Assembly: GCA_013816415.1 (NCBI GenBank)
Contig: JACDEN010000249.1
Coordinates: forward strand, 1 to 5,161
Direction of reading: 5' to 3'
DNA length: 5,161 nt
Source: Planctomycetota bacterium
GTDB lineage: Bacteria; Planctomycetota; UBA11346
The translations under genes and the position numbers were made by a program. The stretch's first letter is position 1, and each line of letters opens with the position of its first letter. This document shows positions 4,971 to 5,161 of the stretch, in pieces. The notes beneath the pieces were generated by a model. It saw only the letters and a list, made by a program, of their open reading frames with translations. It was not told the origin of the DNA and ran no database searches.

Positions 4971-5002
4971 GCGCCCGGGGCGACCGATGCTCCGCCCCGC
5001 GC
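4971..5002 (+). other. GC-rich stem immediately before the dehydrogenase ribosome binding site
   Basis: GCGC (4971-4974) and GGGGCG (4977-4982) pair with CGCCCC (4993-4998) and GCGC (4999-5002), leaving a two-base CC bulge and a 10-nt loop. It ends one base before GGAGG (5003-5007). No T-run follows, so readthrough from the oxygenase gene is possible. It may modulate translation or simply reflect GC-rich spacer. Confidence 0.35.
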
Positions 5003-5014
5003 GGAGGCACGGAC

Positions 5015-5161
5015 ATGGCGACGTACACGATCTCGGTCATCCATGGCGACGGCATCGGGCCCGAGGTCGGCGCCGAGGGATTGAAAGTGCTCTCTGCGCT
5101 CGGCGCCGCGTGCGGCCACCGCTTCGAAACGCGCGAATACATCGCCGGCGGAGCAGCGATC
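5015..5161 (+). CDS. Isocitrate/isopropylmalate dehydrogenase family protein (3' partial)
   Basis: The first 49 codons are present and the frame is open to the window edge. Residues 4-18 (YTISVIHGDGIGPEV) match the nucleotide-binding start of beta-decarboxylating dehydrogenases (usually IPGDGIGPEV; here His replaces Pro), and GGAAI at 45-49 is a family landmark next seen in LeuB-like members. These enzymes oxidise and decarboxylate 3-carboxy-2-hydroxy acids (isocitrate, 3-isopropylmalate, tartrate and others) with NAD or NADP. The fragment ends before the substrate-defining residues, so icd, leuB or a tartrate-dehydrogenase-like role cannot be separated; GGAAI leans slightly to LeuB-like. The start is well supported by GGAGG at 5003-5007 with 7-nt spacing. 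It follows the oxygenase gene by 78 bp on the same strand and may be cotranscribed with it. Confidence 0.88.
   Translation, partial: MATYTISVIHGDGIGPEVGAEGLKVLSALGAACGHRFETREYIAGGAAI

Overview
The window is a GC-rich bacterial chromosomal segment with compact, short-spaced genes. Its gene content suggests a Gram-negative of the Planctomycetota or a related PVC-type lineage. The clues are a Ser/Thr kinase with a small helical N-terminal domain and a C-terminal membrane anchor, an Ig-like surface protein ending in a Cys/hydrophobic/Arg sorting tail, and an AraC regulator paired with a PhyH-family oxygenase. This placement is an inference from style, not a marker-based assignment.

Layout, left to right: (1) the 3' end of a secreted Ig-like repeat protein (+, enters from the left edge); (2) a convergent, membrane-anchored Ser/Thr protein kinase (-, 351-1604); (3) a 207-bp divergent spacer with several short inverted repeats; (4) gcvH, the lipoyl carrier of the glycine cleavage system (+, 1812-2180); (5) a 109-bp heptamer-built giant hairpin (2189-2297) filling the gap to ispF; (6) ispF of the MEP isoprenoid pathway (+, 2305-2784); (7) an AraC-family regulator (-, 2803-3702, TTG start), convergent with ispF; (8) a 322-bp divergent intergenic region holding an array of GC-rich hairpins bracketed by an 18-bp imperfect direct repeat; (9) a phytanoyl-CoA-dioxygenase (PhyH) family Fe(II)/2-oxoglutarate oxygenase (+, 4025-4936); (10) the first 49 codons of an isocitrate/isopropylmalate dehydrogenase family gene (+, from 5015), running off the right edge.

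Functionally the window mixes housekeeping genes (gcvH, ispF) with one likely accessory module: the AraC regulator divergent from the PhyH oxygenase, possibly continuing into the beta-decarboxylating dehydrogenase. The most unusual DNA is non-coding. One item is the heptanucleotide inverted array, whose last imperfect unit supplies the probable ispF ribosome binding site. The other is the REP-like hairpin cluster in the araC-phyH spacer. I see no RNA genes, CRISPR array, transposase or complete novel defence-type system here.
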